This document shows, piece by piece, positions 46,688 to 55,462 of a DNA stretch of 56,480 bases. Numbering within the stretch: position 1 is the first letter of the stretch; every line of letters begins with the position of its first letter. Both the position numbers and the translations under genes were made by a program. The DNA comes from Actinomycetota bacterium. GTDB taxonomy: Bacteria; Actinomycetota; Humimicrobiia; Humimicrobiales; Humimicrobiaceae. The stretch lies in contig JAQUOE010000007.1 in NCBI GenBank assembly GCA_028717265.1, forward strand, positions 1-56,480. Direction: 5' to 3'. The notes beneath the pieces are model-generated. The model did not search any database, was not told where the DNA came from, and was given only the letters and a program-made list of their open reading frames with translations.

Positions 46688-47419
46688 ATGGAGATTATCG
46701 AAACATTGCCGCTCATACTGACATCTTTTATAAGTCCATCAAGATTAATGGGCATGACCATTTCGGGATTGATCCTGTTCCCTTTGATGATCACTGCCGC
46801 TTTTTTAATCACAGCAGGAACAGCGCTCATAATATTTTTTGTGAATAAAAAGTCAAAGGCTGCCGCCGGACAATCTCTGCAGGAAAATGCTGATTCCGAA
46901 ACCGGTTCCTCGTTTTTGAAGCTGCGCGGCAATCTGGAGAAAATAACCGGGCAAATCCAGGAAATCGGTTCACAGCTTGATAATCTCCGGCTGGACCTGG
47001 AAGACTATGCAGCCGAAGGCCTTAAAAACGAGGAGGAGCTGAAAGAAAAATATCACAGAATGGCAGACAACCTGTTTCTTTTGCTCGATCATTTCGAAAT
47101 CCATAAAAAGAGCGGTAAAAAATCCGGCAAAATAGACTGGTTCTATGAAAAAACCCGCTGGGTACTTGAACAGGAAGGAATCGAAGAGATCCCGGCCGCC
47201 AGAGGGGACAGTTTTAATGGAATTTATCATCAGGCAGTAAGCAGCCATCCGCACAAACTCCCGGACGGCACCATTCTGGAAATTTCATCAAAAGGCTACT
47301 ATGTAAAAGGCAAAACCGGAAAGGATGACATCATCTTCAGGCCCGTCAGGGTGATCGTCAGCAGCGGACCGCAAAAAGAAAACAATCCGAAAAATAAAAA
47401 AGAGGTAAAAGATGAATGA
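46688..47419 (+). CDS. Membrane-anchored GrpE-like protein
   Basis: A 243-residue protein. A hydrophobic segment at about 22-52 should anchor it. A charged coiled coil covers about 75-125, as in GrpE dimers, then a helix with LLLDHFEI. The segment at about 163-226 resembles the GrpE beta head: GIEEIP, DSFNGIYHQAV, LPDGTILE, GYYVKG and RPVRVIVS line up with the usual GxExI, FDPxxHEAV, PDGTVxE, GYxxxD and RPAxVxVS. I infer a nucleotide exchange factor for the Hsp70 encoded next, with an 8-bp overlap between the genes. A membrane anchor is not normal for GrpE. The head motifs are recognisable but degenerate, so function is inferred. Confidence 0.75.
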   Translation: MEIIETLPLILTSFISPSRLMGMTISGLILFPLMITAAFLITAGTALIIFFVNKKSKAAAGQSLQENADSETGSSFLKLRGNLEKITGQIQEIGSQLDNLRLDLEDYAAEGLKNEEELKEKYHRMADNLFLLLDHFEIHKKSGKKSGKIDWFYEKTRWVLEQEGIEEIPAARGDSFNGIYHQAVSSHPHKLPDGTILEISSKGYYVKGKTGKDDIIFRPVRVIVSSGPQKENNPKNKKEVKDE

Positions 47420-49385
47420 GGCAATCGGTATAGATCTCGGGACCTATAATTCAGCAGCGGCATTTGCTATGGGAAGAGAGAACGTTGTAATGATAAAAAG
47501 CAAATACGGAAGGACCATATATGGAAGCGGAAAGAACTTCCCATCCTTCGTATTATTTGATTATAACGGCAGAAAGCAAACAGTCGGGTTGCTTGCCAGG
47601 GCAAACAGGAGAGATCCGAAAATACTCATATGGGGCGTAAAAAGGCTGGTCGGTCTTTCCTACGACGAGGCGGAGAGAAGAGGCGAACTTAACCGGTTTC
47701 ATTACGATATCGAAAAAGGACCCGGCGGAGGCATCCTGATAAAGGTCGGGGAAGAACGGTATACCCCTTCTCATATACTGGAATTCATACTCGCCGAAAT
47801 CAAGGAAGATGCAGAAAACAGTAAAGTGAATCCAAATCTGGGCAGGACCATAGAAAATGCAGTGATAAGCGTCCCGGCGTATTTTGATGCCACAAGGACA
47901 GGTCTTATAAAGGCAGCAGCCGAAAATGTAGGTTTTAAAAAAGTAGATACGATTGCCGAACCTACTGCGGCCGCTATCCAGTATGCCGCTCATGGCCTGG
48001 ATATAAAAGAACAATCTTATATTCTGGCATTCGACATAGGAGCAGGAACACTTGATATCACGGTTATGCTCATACTTAATGAAGGAGGGGACCTTATTCC
48101 CGGAGAAGTCTGCACATCGGGAAACGAAGCACTGGGCGGTATTGATATCGACGATCTTTTAACAGATTATCTTACCGATAAATATAAACTTAAACTGGAA
48201 GAGGATCCGGATTTAAAGGCAACATTCGCAGAAGAAGTCGAAAAAGCCAAGGTAAATCTATCATCGCTGGAATCTGTCCCTTTCAGTCTCCCCGATCAGC
48301 GAACCGTTTATTTAAGCCAAAAAGAAATAGAAAACGTGCTTAACACCAGAAATGCATCGGACAAAGATAAAAAGTCTTTCCTGGAAAAATGCCGTGGTCC
48401 GATAAGAGTGGCACTGGATTCAGCCGGGATAGGCGCCGGGGATCTGGATCATGTTCTTTTTGTCGGGGGGCCCACTTATATGCCATGTATCCGCAGCATG
48501 GTAAAGGATGAATTAAAAAACCTTGGAGCCTCACCTCAACTTTTACAGGAACTCGGGAGCTTTGATAAAGAAAAATTGAGCACGGTAAATCCAATGGAAT
48601 GTGTCGCAAGAGGTGCGAGCCTGAGAGCCGGAGAATTCGTAAAAAGAGGTCCGACAACCGATCCCAATGGATATGGCACCGTTTTCCAGGTTGGCGGAGG
48701 AATAGCCGATTTTTTCTGCACGATAATACCACCCAATTCAAATTATCCGATAACCAGGGTAAAAAATATCGTATATTCCAATCCGGATATGCTTCATGTC
48801 ACAGTTCCTCTGGTCAGAAAAAGAAAATACGATAAAGAATACAGATACTGCAATCTCGGATATTATGATTTCTACGTGAAACCAACCGGAAAGAGACCGG
48901 GGATCAAAATAACACTGGAGCTGAATAACAATAAGGACCTGATCGCAACATTCACGGATGAGGTGACCTCGGAATCAATCAGATTCGAGAAATTAAATCA
49001 ACTGGAAGGAAATGACGTAATACTGCAGGAAGAAAGAGAACCAATGCCGATCCCCGTAGATTCAAGCAGCAAAAGTATGGGTGGATCCATACCGGATTTT
49101 GGCGGCGGTCCAAAATTTAACTGGACAAAAGAGAAACTTGAAAAAGCCATCCATGTAGCCGGCAAGGTAATAGATGATCTTGCAGCTAATTCAAGAGATA
49201 ATAAGGTCATGTTGAAGAAAGAAGAACTGGTAAGTCTTATAAGAAATAATCCTGAACCGGATAAGCATACAAATATTATTTTAAACAGGACGCTTGAGCT
49301 TTTAAATCTCCTGAATAATGCGAAGATAATATCCGGAAATGACTTCAACGATTATTCCAAAAAAATCAAAGAAATAGAATACTGA
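47412..49385 (+). CDS. Hsp70-family chaperone (DnaK paralog)
   Basis: A 657-residue Hsp70. The nucleotide domain (1-400) has phosphate-1 IDLGTYNS (7-14), the catalytic-Lys region GVKRLVG (K77), VPAYFDATR, AEPTAAA, phosphate-2 FDIGAGTLD (207-215) and the adenosine motif FVGGPTYMP. A divergent beta substrate domain (about 420-540) and helical lid (about 570-657) follow. Differences from housekeeping DnaK, such as GTYNSAAAF for GTTNS and the absence of the DVTPLSLG linker-region motif, mark it as a paralog. It overlaps the GrpE-like gene and precedes a TPR protein. No DnaJ is encoded nearby. It probably works with the AAA ATPase and GrpE-like protein. Confidence 0.9.
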   Translation: MNEAIGIDLGTYNSAAAFAMGRENVVMIKSKYGRTIYGSGKNFPSFVLFDYNGRKQTVGLLARANRRDPKILIWGVKRLVGLSYDEAERRGELNRFHYDIEKGPGGGILIKVGEERYTPSHILEFILAEIKEDAENSKVNPNLGRTIENAVISVPAYFDATRTGLIKAAAENVGFKKVDTIAEPTAAAIQYAAHGLDIKEQSYILAFDIGAGTLDITVMLILNEGGDLIPGEVCTSGNEALGGIDIDDLLTDYLTDKYKLKLEEDPDLKATFAEEVEKAKVNLSSLESVPFSLPDQRTVYLSQKEIENVLNTRNASDKDKKSFLEKCRGPIRVALDSAGIGAGDLDHVLFVGGPTYMPCIRSMVKDELKNLGASPQLLQELGSFDKEKLSTVNPMECVARGASLRAGEFVKRGPTTDPNGYGTVFQVGGGIADFFCTIIPPNSNYPITRVKNIVYSNPDMLHVTVPLVRKRKYDKEYRYCNLGYYDFYVKPTGKRPGIKITLELNNNKDLIATFTDEVTSESIRFEKLNQLEGNDVILQEEREPMPIPVDSSSKSMGGSIPDFGGGPKFNWTKEKLEKAIHVAGKVIDDLAANSRDNKVMLKKEELVSLIRNNPEPDKHTNIILNRTLELLNLLNNAKIISGNDFNDYSKKIKEIEY

Positions 49386-49442
49386 TGCTAACGGTAATTC
49401 TATAAGCCGCACATCAATTGGTAAAACAGAAGTGAAAGAAAA

Positions 49443-50981
49443 GTGGAATCAGCTGAAGGCAAAAAAATAATTAAGCTGGTAAATGAGCTAAAGTACGAAG
49501 AAGCTCTGGGAATAGATTTCGGGGTGCCCCGAAAGACAATAAATGAAGCCCACATGAGATTGTTTTACAGGTTCGGTGATTCGGTAGATGTTCAAACTGC
49601 TCTTGATCAGGCAAAAAGTATTCTTATAGAAGAAGATGACTCAAAAAAAGGTATACGATTCTATAATCTGGGCCGGTACAGCGATGCTCTGCCATGTCTC
49701 GAAAGAGCATTCAAGAGCCGCGGCAATGAAACGGATTCTCACTGGATGGGAGCGGCTCTTTATAGATTGGGCCGTTACAGCGAAGCACTGATATATTTTG
49801 AGAAAGCATTTAAACTGCGTGGAGATGAATCCAACAATTGCTGGATGGGCATCACTCTCTCCAATCTGGGACGGTATGAAGAATCTCTGCCCTATCTCGA
49901 GAAAGCAGTGAAACTTCGCGGAAACTGGATTGATTATAACTGGCTCGGAACCACGCTTTCAAGACTAAGACGTTACGGAGAAGCGCTGCCTTATCTTAAA
50001 AAATCTTTAGAACTGCAAACCAACAAATCAGATGTATCAAATTACCACTGGATCGGCAATACCCTTTTCAATCAGGGCCTTTACAGCGAGGCGCTGTCTT
50101 ATTTCAAGAAAGCAGCCGAATTGCGGGGAGACGAGACGGATAAGTACTGGTTAAATACCACCCTTACAAAACTCGGCCGCATTAAAGATAGTTCAAAAAT
50201 CGATACCCAAAAAAATTCAGTAAACGGGACATATAAGAAATTATCTTTCAGGCCGGAAGATTTAACCGGATTTCAGGATATCATCGACAGGGTAAAGATC
50301 ACACCGCGGGTTGATGCAAGAGATAACTTCGAAAAAGGTAAGGAATTCTATAATCACGATCAATATAAGGAGGCGCTGCCCTATTTTGAAAAAGGGGTAA
50401 AACTGCGGGGAAACTGGCTGGATTATAACTGGCTCGGTGCCACTCTTTTCAAACTAAAGCGCTATGAGGAAGCACTGGATAATCTAAAAAAATCACTTGA
50501 ACTCCAGGACGATAAAAAAAATATGTCGAATTACAACTGGCTCGGAACCGTGTTCTTCAATATGGAGCGTTATGAAGAGGCACTTCCTTATTTCGAGAAA
50601 GCGTTGAAATTACGCGGTAATGGATCAGATTACAACTGGGTCGGCAGTACTCTTTCAAAACTGAACCGTAATAAAGACGCACTGCCATATCTCCGGAAAG
50701 CAGTGAAGCTTCGTGGAGATTGGCTCGACTACAACTGGCTCGGCTCTACCCTTTCCAGGTTAAAACACTATAAGGAAGCACTGGATATTCTAAAAAAATC
50801 ACTTGAACTCCAGGGCAATAAATCAGATATATCGAATTACAACTGGCTCGGTACCACCTTATATTATATGGGCAGATACGAAGAAGCGCTTCCGTATTTT
50901 AAAAAAGCCCTTGAACTAAGGGGAGATGAAACAGATGAGCGATGGGTCGAGCTTACATACGAAAAATTAAACTCCCGCTAA
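49443..50981 (+). CDS. TPR-repeat protein with nested superrepeats
   Basis: A 512-residue soluble protein made largely of tetratricopeptide-like repeats. The unit is 33 residues with pattern LRG-N/D-x3-DYNWLG-x-TL-x6-Y-x-EALPY, alternating with 36-residue units carrying LQ-x2-KSD-x-SNY. Two arrays (about 60-250 and 295-505) are joined by a linker (about 250-290) that has no clear repeat. Many copies are close in sequence, implying recent duplication. TPR proteins bind partners and often serve Hsp70 systems as adaptors, which fits the position after the Hsp70 gene. The start is GTG, 4 nt after GTGAAAG. No signal peptide is seen. Confidence 0.88.
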   Translation: MESAEGKKIIKLVNELKYEEALGIDFGVPRKTINEAHMRLFYRFGDSVDVQTALDQAKSILIEEDDSKKGIRFYNLGRYSDALPCLERAFKSRGNETDSHWMGAALYRLGRYSEALIYFEKAFKLRGDESNNCWMGITLSNLGRYEESLPYLEKAVKLRGNWIDYNWLGTTLSRLRRYGEALPYLKKSLELQTNKSDVSNYHWIGNTLFNQGLYSEALSYFKKAAELRGDETDKYWLNTTLTKLGRIKDSSKIDTQKNSVNGTYKKLSFRPEDLTGFQDIIDRVKITPRVDARDNFEKGKEFYNHDQYKEALPYFEKGVKLRGNWLDYNWLGATLFKLKRYEEALDNLKKSLELQDDKKNMSNYNWLGTVFFNMERYEEALPYFEKALKLRGNGSDYNWVGSTLSKLNRNKDALPYLRKAVKLRGDWLDYNWLGSTLSRLKHYKEALDILKKSLELQGNKSDISNYNWLGTTLYYMGRYEEALPYFKKALELRGDETDERWVELTYEKLNSR

Positions 50982-51062
50982 AATATTCTGTTTAATGCCA
51001 ACTTTTCCTACAACATTAGTTTTCAATATGTTAGAATTGTCCATGAACAAGACAAAGAAATC

Positions 51063-51902
51063 ATGGCAAAACTAAGTTACTTCAAAATTTTAATAATTTT
51101 TATCCTGCTTCTCTTTGTAATCCCGCTTTTATCTTCCTGTGACCAGACTCTTATCAATGTCTTTACTGAAGTAAATTCCGATTATTCCGGAACCAGAACC
51201 ATCGATATAGCGGTAAAAACAGAATATCTGCAAAACAGCACGGCAATTTCAGGCCAAAACAAATCCCTTTCCGATAAAATACTGGAAAGCCTTCCGGAAG
51301 GAGAGTACCAGACATTCGATGAAGAGGGCTACACTCACTTCAGTTCCACTATAAGCTTTGAAGATATAAACTTCCTCCAGCATATTTCGATTGATAATTT
51401 CTCTGAGACCCCGCCTGAAAGATTCTATGCCAAACTGGAGAAAGTAAGCTATTTTTTTCATGATGAATATTTCTTCGAAGATTATGTAGATATGAAAATT
51501 GATGAGACACTGCTTGCCTCTTCGGATGCGAATTCCGACTACAGCAAGATCGCCGGCCTTGCGAAAGAGGACAGCAATATTTTGAATGTGACATATCAGG
51601 TAAAATTCCCGGTAAAAATAACCAGGCACAACGCAGATTTGATCGGTGATAGTAACATTGCCATATGGAACATAAAATATGGCGATGAGAAAAAAATATT
51701 TATAGAGGGCGATAAAACAAAACTGCTGACATACTTCCTGATCGTTATTTTAAGTTTTATCGGTTTATTCATAATCTTTATAATTATAATAATAATCTAT
51801 AACTCAAAAAGAAGTAAAAGACAGCCTCCTCCCAGGAAACCTCTATATTCCTATGATAATTACTTCAAAAGGGACAGGTATTTCGATACGGAAGATGAAT
51901 AA
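51063..51902 (+). CDS. Lipobox protein with C-terminal membrane helix
   Basis: A 279-residue envelope protein. The N-terminal hydrophobic signal ends in a lipobox (LLSSC, Cys26), so it is probably lipid-modified. The extracellular part (27-218) resembles LppM/DUF3153-type proteins weakly (a strand-rich start, TEVNSDYSGTRTIDI). A strong membrane helix (about 220-246) then leads to a short basic, Pro- and Tyr-rich cytoplasmic tail. The two anchors make a loop pinned at both ends, with a tail that could contact cytoplasmic partners. It follows the TPR gene by 81 bp and overlaps the fumarase beta gene by 8 bp. Function unknown. Confidence 0.78.
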   Translation: MAKLSYFKILIIFILLLFVIPLLSSCDQTLINVFTEVNSDYSGTRTIDIAVKTEYLQNSTAISGQNKSLSDKILESLPEGEYQTFDEEGYTHFSSTISFEDINFLQHISIDNFSETPPERFYAKLEKVSYFFHDEYFFEDYVDMKIDETLLASSDANSDYSKIAGLAKEDSNILNVTYQVKFPVKITRHNADLIGDSNIAIWNIKYGDEKKIFIEGDKTKLLTYFLIVILSFIGLFIIFIIIIIIYNSKRSKRQPPPRKPLYSYDNYFKRDRYFDTEDE

Positions 51903-52437
51903 ATATTTATCCACACCGCTTACGGAAGAAAAAATCAAAAAATTAAAAGCCGGGGATATCATATATCTGAGCGGAACCGTGTTCGGAGCGAGGGATGCCG
52001 CCCATAAAAGAATCATCGAAGCCATAAAGCAGGGTAAGAAATTACCTGTCGATCTAAAAGACGCCACATTGTTTTATACGGGCCCGGCACCGACTCCTCC
52101 GGGAAGAAAGAGCGGGAGCATAGGCCCCACCACAAGCGCCAGAATGGATGACCTTACCGAACCGGTGCTAAAATGCGGGGTCAGGGCAATGATAGGAAAG
52201 GGCAAAAGAAGCGATACCCTGAAGGAGCTCCTGAAGAAATACAAGTCTGTATATCTTGTATCGTTGGGTGGCGTTTCGGCATTTCTTTCGACGAAAGTAA
52301 AAAACATCAGGGTAGTTGCATATGCCGATCTCGGTGCCGAAGCGGTCCATGAGATAGAGGTAAAGGATCTGCCTTTGTTCGTGGCTTATGATATTTACGG
52401 TGGCGATATTTTCGAATCTGCTCTTCTTGTGGAGTGA
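51895..52437 (+). CDS. fumB: Class I fumarate hydratase, beta (C-terminal) subunit
   Basis: A 180-residue protein equal to the C-terminal domain of class I fumarase or L(+)-tartrate dehydratase beta. Seen motifs: LKAGDIIYLSGTVFGARDAAHKR, broken here only by family-typical changes, YTGPAP, GPTTSARMD and MIGKGKR. With the alpha subunit it interconverts fumarate and malate. A start at 51853 is in frame, but the ATG at 51895 gives the normal N-terminus and overlaps the upstream gene by 8 bp. The alpha gene lies on the opposite strand and the two 3' ends overlap by 43 bp. Confidence 0.9.
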   Translation: MNKYLSTPLTEEKIKKLKAGDIIYLSGTVFGARDAAHKRIIEAIKQGKKLPVDLKDATLFYTGPAPTPPGRKSGSIGPTTSARMDDLTEPVLKCGVRAMIGKGKRSDTLKELLKKYKSVYLVSLGGVSAFLSTKVKNIRVVAYADLGAEAVHEIEVKDLPLFVAYDIYGGDIFESALLVE

Positions 52438-53252
52438 CAGCCCATAAAAACCGCCAGCGGAAGCGATGCCATATGGCAGGGGGCATATTCTATATTGCAC
52501 GCCAGGGCCGTCGTCCTCCCGCCCAGACCCTGGGGACCGATCCCCGTCTTATTTACCGCATCGAATATTTTTTCCTCCATATCCTTATATCTTTTATCCG
52601 GATTTCTAACCTCGAGGTTTCTAAAACTGGCGAGCCGCGCAAGTACCGGCACCTCAGAAGATGACCCGCCTATTCCAATACCGATGATCACGGGCGGACA
52701 GCAGCGGGTGACATTATTTTTGACAAGATCAAGAACCAGATTTATTATCTCACTCTCACCGCTCGAGGGATTCAGCATATAAAGATAGGAACAGTTTTCA
52801 CTGCCTCCGCCTTTTAAATACACTTTCAGGTGAAGGCCAGGGGTAGAAGTGAAATTCGTGCTGATCACCGCCGGAGTATTGCCGGAAGTATTTTTTCTCT
52901 CGAATAACGGATCGGATACTACCGATTTTCTTAAATAACATCCGGTATAGGTATCCGCAACTGCCTGATTAAGGAGGGCATTCAGATTACCGCTGTCCTC
53001 GATGCAAATATCAGGTCCGATATCAAGATCCATATAAACAAGGCCGCAATCCTGACACAGCGGAAGTTTTTGTTCCCTGGCAATTTTTGCATTTTCTAAA
53101 ATAAGTTCCAGGATTTTTTGGGCTCCAGTACCGGTCTCTTTTTTAACGGCACCTTCCAGAGCTCTTATGATATCACCGGGAAGATTGAAACTTGCCTCAA
53201 TCAGAAGCTTCTTTGCTTCCCCGGTTATTTTTGTAATTTTTATACTTTTCAT
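52395..53252 (-). CDS. fumA: Class I fumarate hydratase, alpha (N-terminal) subunit
   Basis: A 285-residue protein carrying the [4Fe-4S] site of class I, oxygen-sensitive fumarase. Likely ligands are C66, C185 and C272; the first spacing (119) equals that in E. coli FumA. C66 lies in CQDCG, where the family usually has CQDTG, so an extra Cys (C69) sits beside the cluster. IGIGIGGSS is the conserved glycine loop. Tartrate dehydratase alpha is the alternative call. The start overlaps the end of topA by 56 bp. It is an unusual partner arrangement: alpha leftward, beta rightward. Confidence 0.9.
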   Translation of the reverse strand: MKSIKITKITGEAKKLLIEASFNLPGDIIRALEGAVKKETGTGAQKILELILENAKIAREQKLPLCQDCGLVYMDLDIGPDICIEDSGNLNALLNQAVADTYTGCYLRKSVVSDPLFERKNTSGNTPAVISTNFTSTPGLHLKVYLKGGGSENCSYLYMLNPSSGESEIINLVLDLVKNNVTRCCPPVIIGIGIGGSSSEVPVLARLASFRNLEVRNPDKRYKDMEEKIFDAVNKTGIGPQGLGGRTTALACNIEYAPCHMASLPLAVFMGCHSTRRADSKISPP

Positions 53253-55269
53253 CTTTTCCGGGACATTCCGGATTTATACATAGATCCCATGGCCTTCTTC
53301 CTTTGGTTATAATCTTTACCATGGGGTATTTACAATGTTTGCACTCCTCTCTGGTCGTGATAAGCAAACCCTTCTGAGGAAGCGAAAATGTCGTTGTGCA
53401 CTCAGGATAGGCGTTGCATCCCAGAAATCTCTTCCTTGTTTTTCTCGAGGTCCTGACGACCAGATCCCCGCTGCAATTCTCAGCAGGGCATTTTCCAACA
53501 ATCAGGTCCTCTTTTATCCCCTTCTTTATTTCCTGGGATATCTCTTCCTTCTCATTTTTAAGAACCGCCATGACCTCGCTTAACATTTTTCTGGAACGGC
53601 TGATCACGTCCTCCTTGGTCTCATCCCCGTTGACTATGCCGTCCATATACATCTCCAGTTCGGAGGTCATATCGGGAGAAGATATTTTTTCGGCGTGTTT
53701 TTTGAGCATCCGCACCACGGCAATTGCCTTTTCGGAGGGCTGGAGCGGATTGCCGCTTACATATCCCCTCTGAATCAGGTTTTGTATGATCGTGTGGCGC
53801 GTTGCCTTCGTTCCAAGACCCAGGTCCTCCATCTTTTCTACGAGCTTCCCCTGCGTGTATCTTGAAGGAGGCATAGTTTCCTTATCCAGCAAATCTTTAC
53901 CGGTAACTGTAAGCATCTGTTTTTCCTCGAGATGCGGGATGAACACATCCTTATATCTATAGTATGGATAAAACTTGATCCAGCTCGCCTCCACGGTATT
54001 GGAACCGCTGGCAATGAATATCTCTTCATTTATATCGATCGATGCCGTTATGTTCCTTACCTTTGCAGCCGGGAGCAGGGTACATATGAATCTTCTTACG
54101 ATCAGGTCATAAAGTTTCCATTCGTCTCCGTTCAGGCTGTCTTTTCCGGCAACAGTTGTGGGATATATCGGGGGATGGTCAGTCGACCTCTTTTTACCCC
54201 GGCTCGCCACAATCGTATCCTGCGAAAGAACCGCTTCGGACATCTCCCTGTATTGCCCGGAAGTGCCCAGCATCCTGACGATCTCTTTCAGGTCAATAGA
54301 AGAAGGATAAACCGTATTGTCGGTTCTGGGGTAGCTTATATAGCCGTTCATATACAGGCTTTCGGCAATACTTATTGTCTTTGATGCGGAAAAACCGATC
54401 GAACTTCCGCTCATTATAAGGGCGGTGGTATTAAGCGGCGCAAGAGGTTTTATTTCCCTGATGCTCTCCTTTACTCCGATTACCGTTCCCATGTCGCCCA
54501 GTTTGATATAAGCGGCCTGCGCATCATCTTTATTTAAAAATCTCTTTGTCTTATGGGTTGCCTCGAATTCCTCGCCGGACTGTGTTTTCAGCTTTACGCT
54601 TATGACCCAGTAAGGGGTCGGGACAAAAGATTTTATTTCCAGTTCCCTCTCCACGATCAGTGCAAGAGTCGGAGTCTGCACCCTTCCGACCGAAAGAAAT
54701 TTATCTTTTACCTGGTAGGTCGTAAGGGATATGAAACGGGTAAGTGTCGCTCCCCATATCAGGTCTATATCCTGTCTCGCCCTTCCCGCAAAGGCAAGGT
54801 TCAAATCGATTTTACCCGGTTTCGAAAACGCCTCATTTATATCTTTCGGAGTGATTGCCGAAAATTTTGCTCTCTTTGCGGCAGCAATCGTATTTTTTTC
54901 TTTGACGAGCTGCATCGCATCATAGCCGATAAGCTCGCCTTCCCTGTCATAGTCCGTGGCTATGATTATCTCGTCCGCATCGCCGGAGACTTTCACTAAT
55001 GCCTGGATTATTTTTTTCTGAATGGGAATTTTTTCTATCGGGGCGTCTATGAGCTCTATGGGATCCACTTTGAACCAGTTGGCATATTCTTTCGGATAAT
55101 CTACCTTGAGTATATGGCCCTTGAGCCCGATGACCTTGTAGTCTTCACCGCCGTGCTTGAAATGATGAATGGGAACACCGTATACTTTTTCCTCATCAAC
55201 GCCGTTTCCCGAAAGTATTTTTGCAATTCTGCCTGCAGCTATCTCTTTTTCGCTTATAATCAGTTTCAA
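53197..55269 (-). CDS. topA: DNA topoisomerase I, archaeal type
   Basis: A 690-residue type IA topoisomerase that relaxes negative supercoils. The Toprim domain has the N-terminal Glu (ISEKE) and DYDREGE (106-112). The active-site Tyr is Y313 in GYISYPRTDNTVYP, whose downstream residues match archaeal TopA more than the bacterial MRTDS form. Two C-terminal zinc ribbons follow (CPAENC...CNAYPEC from about 588 and CKHC...CINPEC to about 675). The start is a TTG with AAGGG 8 nt upstream. It is divergent from nadA and leads into fumA. Confidence 0.92.
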   Translation of the reverse strand: MKLIISEKEIAAGRIAKILSGNGVDEEKVYGVPIHHFKHGGEDYKVIGLKGHILKVDYPKEYANWFKVDPIELIDAPIEKIPIQKKIIQALVKVSGDADEIIIATDYDREGELIGYDAMQLVKEKNTIAAAKRAKFSAITPKDINEAFSKPGKIDLNLAFAGRARQDIDLIWGATLTRFISLTTYQVKDKFLSVGRVQTPTLALIVERELEIKSFVPTPYWVISVKLKTQSGEEFEATHKTKRFLNKDDAQAAYIKLGDMGTVIGVKESIREIKPLAPLNTTALIMSGSSIGFSASKTISIAESLYMNGYISYPRTDNTVYPSSIDLKEIVRMLGTSGQYREMSEAVLSQDTIVASRGKKRSTDHPPIYPTTVAGKDSLNGDEWKLYDLIVRRFICTLLPAAKVRNITASIDINEEIFIASGSNTVEASWIKFYPYYRYKDVFIPHLEEKQMLTVTGKDLLDKETMPPSRYTQGKLVEKMEDLGLGTKATRHTIIQNLIQRGYVSGNPLQPSEKAIAVVRMLKKHAEKISSPDMTSELEMYMDGIVNGDETKEDVISRSRKMLSEVMAVLKNEKEEISQEIKKGIKEDLIVGKCPAENCSGDLVVRTSRKTRKRFLGCNAYPECTTTFSLPQKGLLITTREECKHCKYPMVKIITKGRRPWDLCINPECPGKDEKYKNYKNNRGSKEASD

Positions 55270-55462
55270 AAAATTACCCTTACCGAAATATATAGATAAT
55301 TTATATTCTATTTAAATATATCTGAGTTTGAAATAATAACATTAAAAGAAAAATAAATAAAATATCGAAATCTTTTTTAAATCATAATAAAGTGCGTATT
55401 TTATTTTTACACTTGTTGTTCTACAATAACTTAGACGTTTTAATGGGTATGGGGAACAGAAT

